Source: a virus | Reading direction: 5' to 3' (one strand) | Length of the DNA: 31,868 nt | IMG/VR virus record: IMGVR_UViG_3300032331_001834 | Span: 1-31,868 of that record | Part shown: positions 29,853 through 31,868 of the stretch, one piece after another | Layout: each line of letters opens with the position of its first letter | Position numbering within the stretch: position 1 is the stretch's first letter | Made by a program: the position numbers and the translations under genes | Notes under the pieces: model-generated | The model's database searches: none | What the model was told of the DNA's origin: nothing | What the model saw: the letters and a program-made list of their open reading frames with translations, nothing else

Positions 29853-31868
29853 TGAGTGATTTCAATATAGAAATTATTAATCCTCAAAATAATACTATAG
29901 AAATAGAAAATAGCTTAACTAATACTATCACAAATGTAGATATTATTCTTACGGATAATACTACTTTAGAAATTGTTAATACTGAAAAAATTCTACCTAG
30001 TGATTTTCCAAATACTTATCCTTTTACATCCATTATTGGAGATGTTCCGTATACCAGAGTTAGTGGTTTAACTGAAAATACTCAAGATATTATAGGTTCT
30101 TCATTATCTGGCATTAGCGGTATTAATATATCTTATAACGATAATTCTGGATTTACTACTATATCTCTTAATGATCCAATTATTAATACTGTTGATATTA
30201 TTGATTTTAACAGTAACGTTAGTGGATTATTACCAGTTAAAAATATTTCTGGTAGTGGATATGTAGTAATATCTTCAACAACTGGAAACTATATAGTTTC
30301 AGTTACTGGATTACAACCTAGCGGAAATTATGCGGCAAGTTCGCACAATCATGCTAGTTCAGGTATAACAGATTTTAATAGCAGTGTTAGTGGGTTATTA
30401 CCAATAACAAGTTTAGTTCCTAGTACTGGTATTGGAATAACTCAAAGTGGAACAGTATTCACTATAGCTACTACTGGAACATTCGGATTAAGTCAATCTC
30501 AAGTTGATGCTAGAGTAAATACTTTAACTAGCGGAGTTTATGCCCCACTAAGCGGTGCAGTATTTACTGGAAGTATTAATGGCCCCAGCGGAAACTTTAC
30601 TTCATTAACAGTTAGTGGAATTCCATTAATTAATGGTGGTTATGACTATGAAATCCACGTTAGCCAAATAGATGGAAATGATACTACTGGTAATGGTGAC
30701 TTATTAAATCCAGTTGCTAGTATTACCAAGGCTTTAACTTTAGTAGGATCTCAACGCAAAACAATTATTGTTCATCCCGGTACTTATACTGAAAATCCAT
30801 CAATAACAGTTCAATATACAACTATAACTGGTCCGGGGCTTATTGGCGGTAATATATTACTTTCTGGAACATTAAGTACAAATACTGCTTGTACAATTGC
30901 TGGAATAAAGATGAGAAACCTGACCATAGCTACGCCAACTGGTGCAGGAAATGTAAATATTTTAAATTGTGAGATTTCTGACACACTTACAAAAAGCAGT
31001 AACGCCGACTACACTGTTCTTCGTTTATGTGACTATGGCTCCGCAAGTATTACTGGTGCAGGTTTAGTTGCTATTTTTGGTGGTAATCCAAATTTTACAA
31101 CAGTAAATAATGCTAGCGCAAATGTAATTATTAAAAGCGCTGTTACTGTGGCTCCAGTTTTAACTTCTGGAACTTTAAGTCTTGTAGATTCTATAGTAGT
31201 TGCAGCTGTGACAAATGCTATCACATCAGCCTCTTCAAGTACCATTACTTTAGCCAACTGTCAAATGCTAACTTCGGCATTAAGTAATGTCGCCCCAGTT
31301 GCACTAAGTGGATTTTATTCAATATTAAATTGCGTATATGATAAAACAAATTCAACACTAGTAGCGTTTTCTGCAACTGGTGGATCTACTAATTCTATCG
31401 ATTATTTTCAATATATTAATGCAGATAAGTTCATTACTCAAGGGGGAACCTCTTCTCAATACCTAAAGGGTGATGGATCACTAGCATTATTTCCAGACAA
31501 TATTGTTTATACAAGTGGTAATCAGACTATTAGTGGAGTTAAAACTTTTAGTGACCTTCCGTTTGTTAATGGAACTGGAATTAGTATTAGTGGCCATAAT
31601 CATATCACTTCTAATATTACAGATTTTAATAGTAGTGTGAGTGGTCTACTTCCAGTTAAGAATATAACGGCTGGTAGCGGTATTAGTGTGTCATCAGTTA
31701 GTGGAATATATACTATTATTGCTAATAATGGCAGCCAAGGTACGCAGGGCATAACTGGCAATACCGGCAGTCAAGGTGTTCAAGGTACGCAGGGCGTTAC
31801 CGGCAATAACGGCAGTCAAGGCTCTCAAGGTACACAGGGCATTACTGGCAATACCGGCAGTCAGGGCG
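29852..31868 (+). CDS. Tail fibre/adhesin with beta-helix and collagen-like repeats (partial)
   Basis: An open frame of more than 670 codons leaving the window without a stop. Layout: a polar N-terminus; a motif D-F-N-S-x-V-S-G-L-L-P seen three times (about residues 123, 173 and 590); a central region (about 265-560) opening HVSQIDGNDTTGNGDLLNP and IIVHPGTYTENPSI, the start pattern of right-handed beta-helix proteins; ITQGGTSSQYLKGDGSLA; then Gly-x-y collagen-like repeats from about residue 630. This is the architecture of a trimeric receptor-binding fibre. Start by TAATG overlap with the preceding gene. Confidence 0.85.
   Translation, partial: MSDFNIEIINPQNNTIEIENSLTNTITNVDIILTDNTTLEIVNTEKILPSDFPNTYPFTSIIGDVPYTRVSGLTENTQDIIGSSLSGISGINISYNDNSGFTTISLNDPIINTVDIIDFNSNVSGLLPVKNISGSGYVVISSTTGNYIVSVTGLQPSGNYAASSHNHASSGITDFNSSVSGLLPITSLVPSTGIGITQSGTVFTIATTGTFGLSQSQVDARVNTLTSGVYAPLSGAVFTGSINGPSGNFTSLTVSGIPLINGGYDYEIHVSQIDGNDTTGNGDLLNPVASITKALTLVGSQRKTIIVHPGTYTENPSITVQYTTITGPGLIGGNILLSGTLSTNTACTIAGIKMRNLTIATPTGAGNVNILNCEISDTLTKSSNADYTVLRLCDYGSASITGAGLVAIFGGNPNFTTVNNASANVIIKSAVTVAPVLTSGTLSLVDSIVVAAVTNAITSASSSTITLANCQMLTSALSNVAPVALSGFYSILNCVYDKTNSTLVAFSATGGSTNSIDYFQYINADKFITQGGTSSQYLKGDGSLALFPDNIVYTSGNQTISGVKTFSDLPFVNGTGISISGHNHITSNITDFNSSVSGLLPVKNITAGSGISVSSVSGIYTIIANNGSQGTQGITGNTGSQGVQGTQGVTGNNGSQGSQGTQGITGNTGSQG
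31739..31868 (+). repeat. 45-bp tandem repeat encoding collagen-like GTQGITGNTGSQGVQ
   Basis: Two complete and one cut-off unit of 45 bp (starts at 31739, 31784 and 31829), each 15 residues of Gly-x-y. Differences are mostly silent or conservative. Local G+C is higher than in the rest of the gene. Confidence 0.9.

Overview
The window is a piece of a tailed double-stranded DNA phage genome (Caudoviricetes). The right part carries an ordered head module (terminase large subunit, portal, protease/scaffold, decoration protein, major capsid protein) followed by a long fibre gene. The left part is a phage-type accessory region: dozens of very small, tightly packed genes, tRNA genes and structured RNAs. 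Host and phage genus cannot be named from the sequence. DNA composition changes visibly near 18 kb: the left part is richer in G+C, the right part is clearly A/T-rich.

Left arm (1 to about 18,000). Essentially everything is read leftward (minus strand). Genes sit in short operons of one to six members, each with its own sigma70-type promoter (TTGACA, 16-17 bp, TAGAAT/TATAAT/TATACT), usually carrying a conserved CGATA motif inside the spacer or just downstream of the -10. Many genes are under 60 codons and were found by reading intergenic DNA for a ribosome-binding site plus an open frame: zinc-ribbon miniproteins, membrane miniproteins and a three-member paralogous family. Eight confident tRNAs occur in four groups (Thr-Gln-Asn-Ser-Tyr, Arg-Asp, Glu, and a degenerate tRNA-like set). 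They favour codons common in the A/T-rich late genes. At least three intergenic stretches look like structured non-coding RNAs, the clearest at about 4882-5083.

Repeat system. About 17 copies of an imperfect-palindrome element of about 80 bp lie at the 3' ends of leftward transcription units, often starting at the base next to the stop codon or tRNA end. Each full copy has four TAAG-N2-CTTA-like units around a CGGCCG core. In six of the eleven full copies the stop-proximal half folds into an RNA hairpin with compensatory changes. Between 13.5 and 17.4 kb that half is missing, and C-run/G-run hairpins sit at the stop codons instead. This points to a shared 3'-end function, possibly termination, RNA protection or a regulator-binding 'stoperator'.

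Possible sigma54-type control. Between 14.5 and 17.7 kb, six leftward sites match the -24/-12 pattern TGGCAYG-N4-TTGCK. Two of them sit about 75-150 bp downstream of identical three-dyad clusters (TGT-N-GCA-N3-TGC-N-ACA), the layout of enhancer-dependent promoters. This is the most unusual signal in the window.

Right arm (18,000 to end). A short leftward operon (AT-hook protein, lipoprotein-like protein) diverges from a long rightward operon: a small protein, a gp55-like sigma factor with a Cys-rich insert, an HTH/coiled-coil protein (possible small terminase), GDP-mannose 4,6-dehydratase, an HNH nuclease, an ERCC4-type nuclease, the large terminase, portal, protease with an internally startable scaffold, decoration protein and major capsid protein. 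A strong terminator follows the capsid gene. Next come a baseplate/tail-type protein and a fibre with beta-helix and collagen-like repeats that runs off the window.
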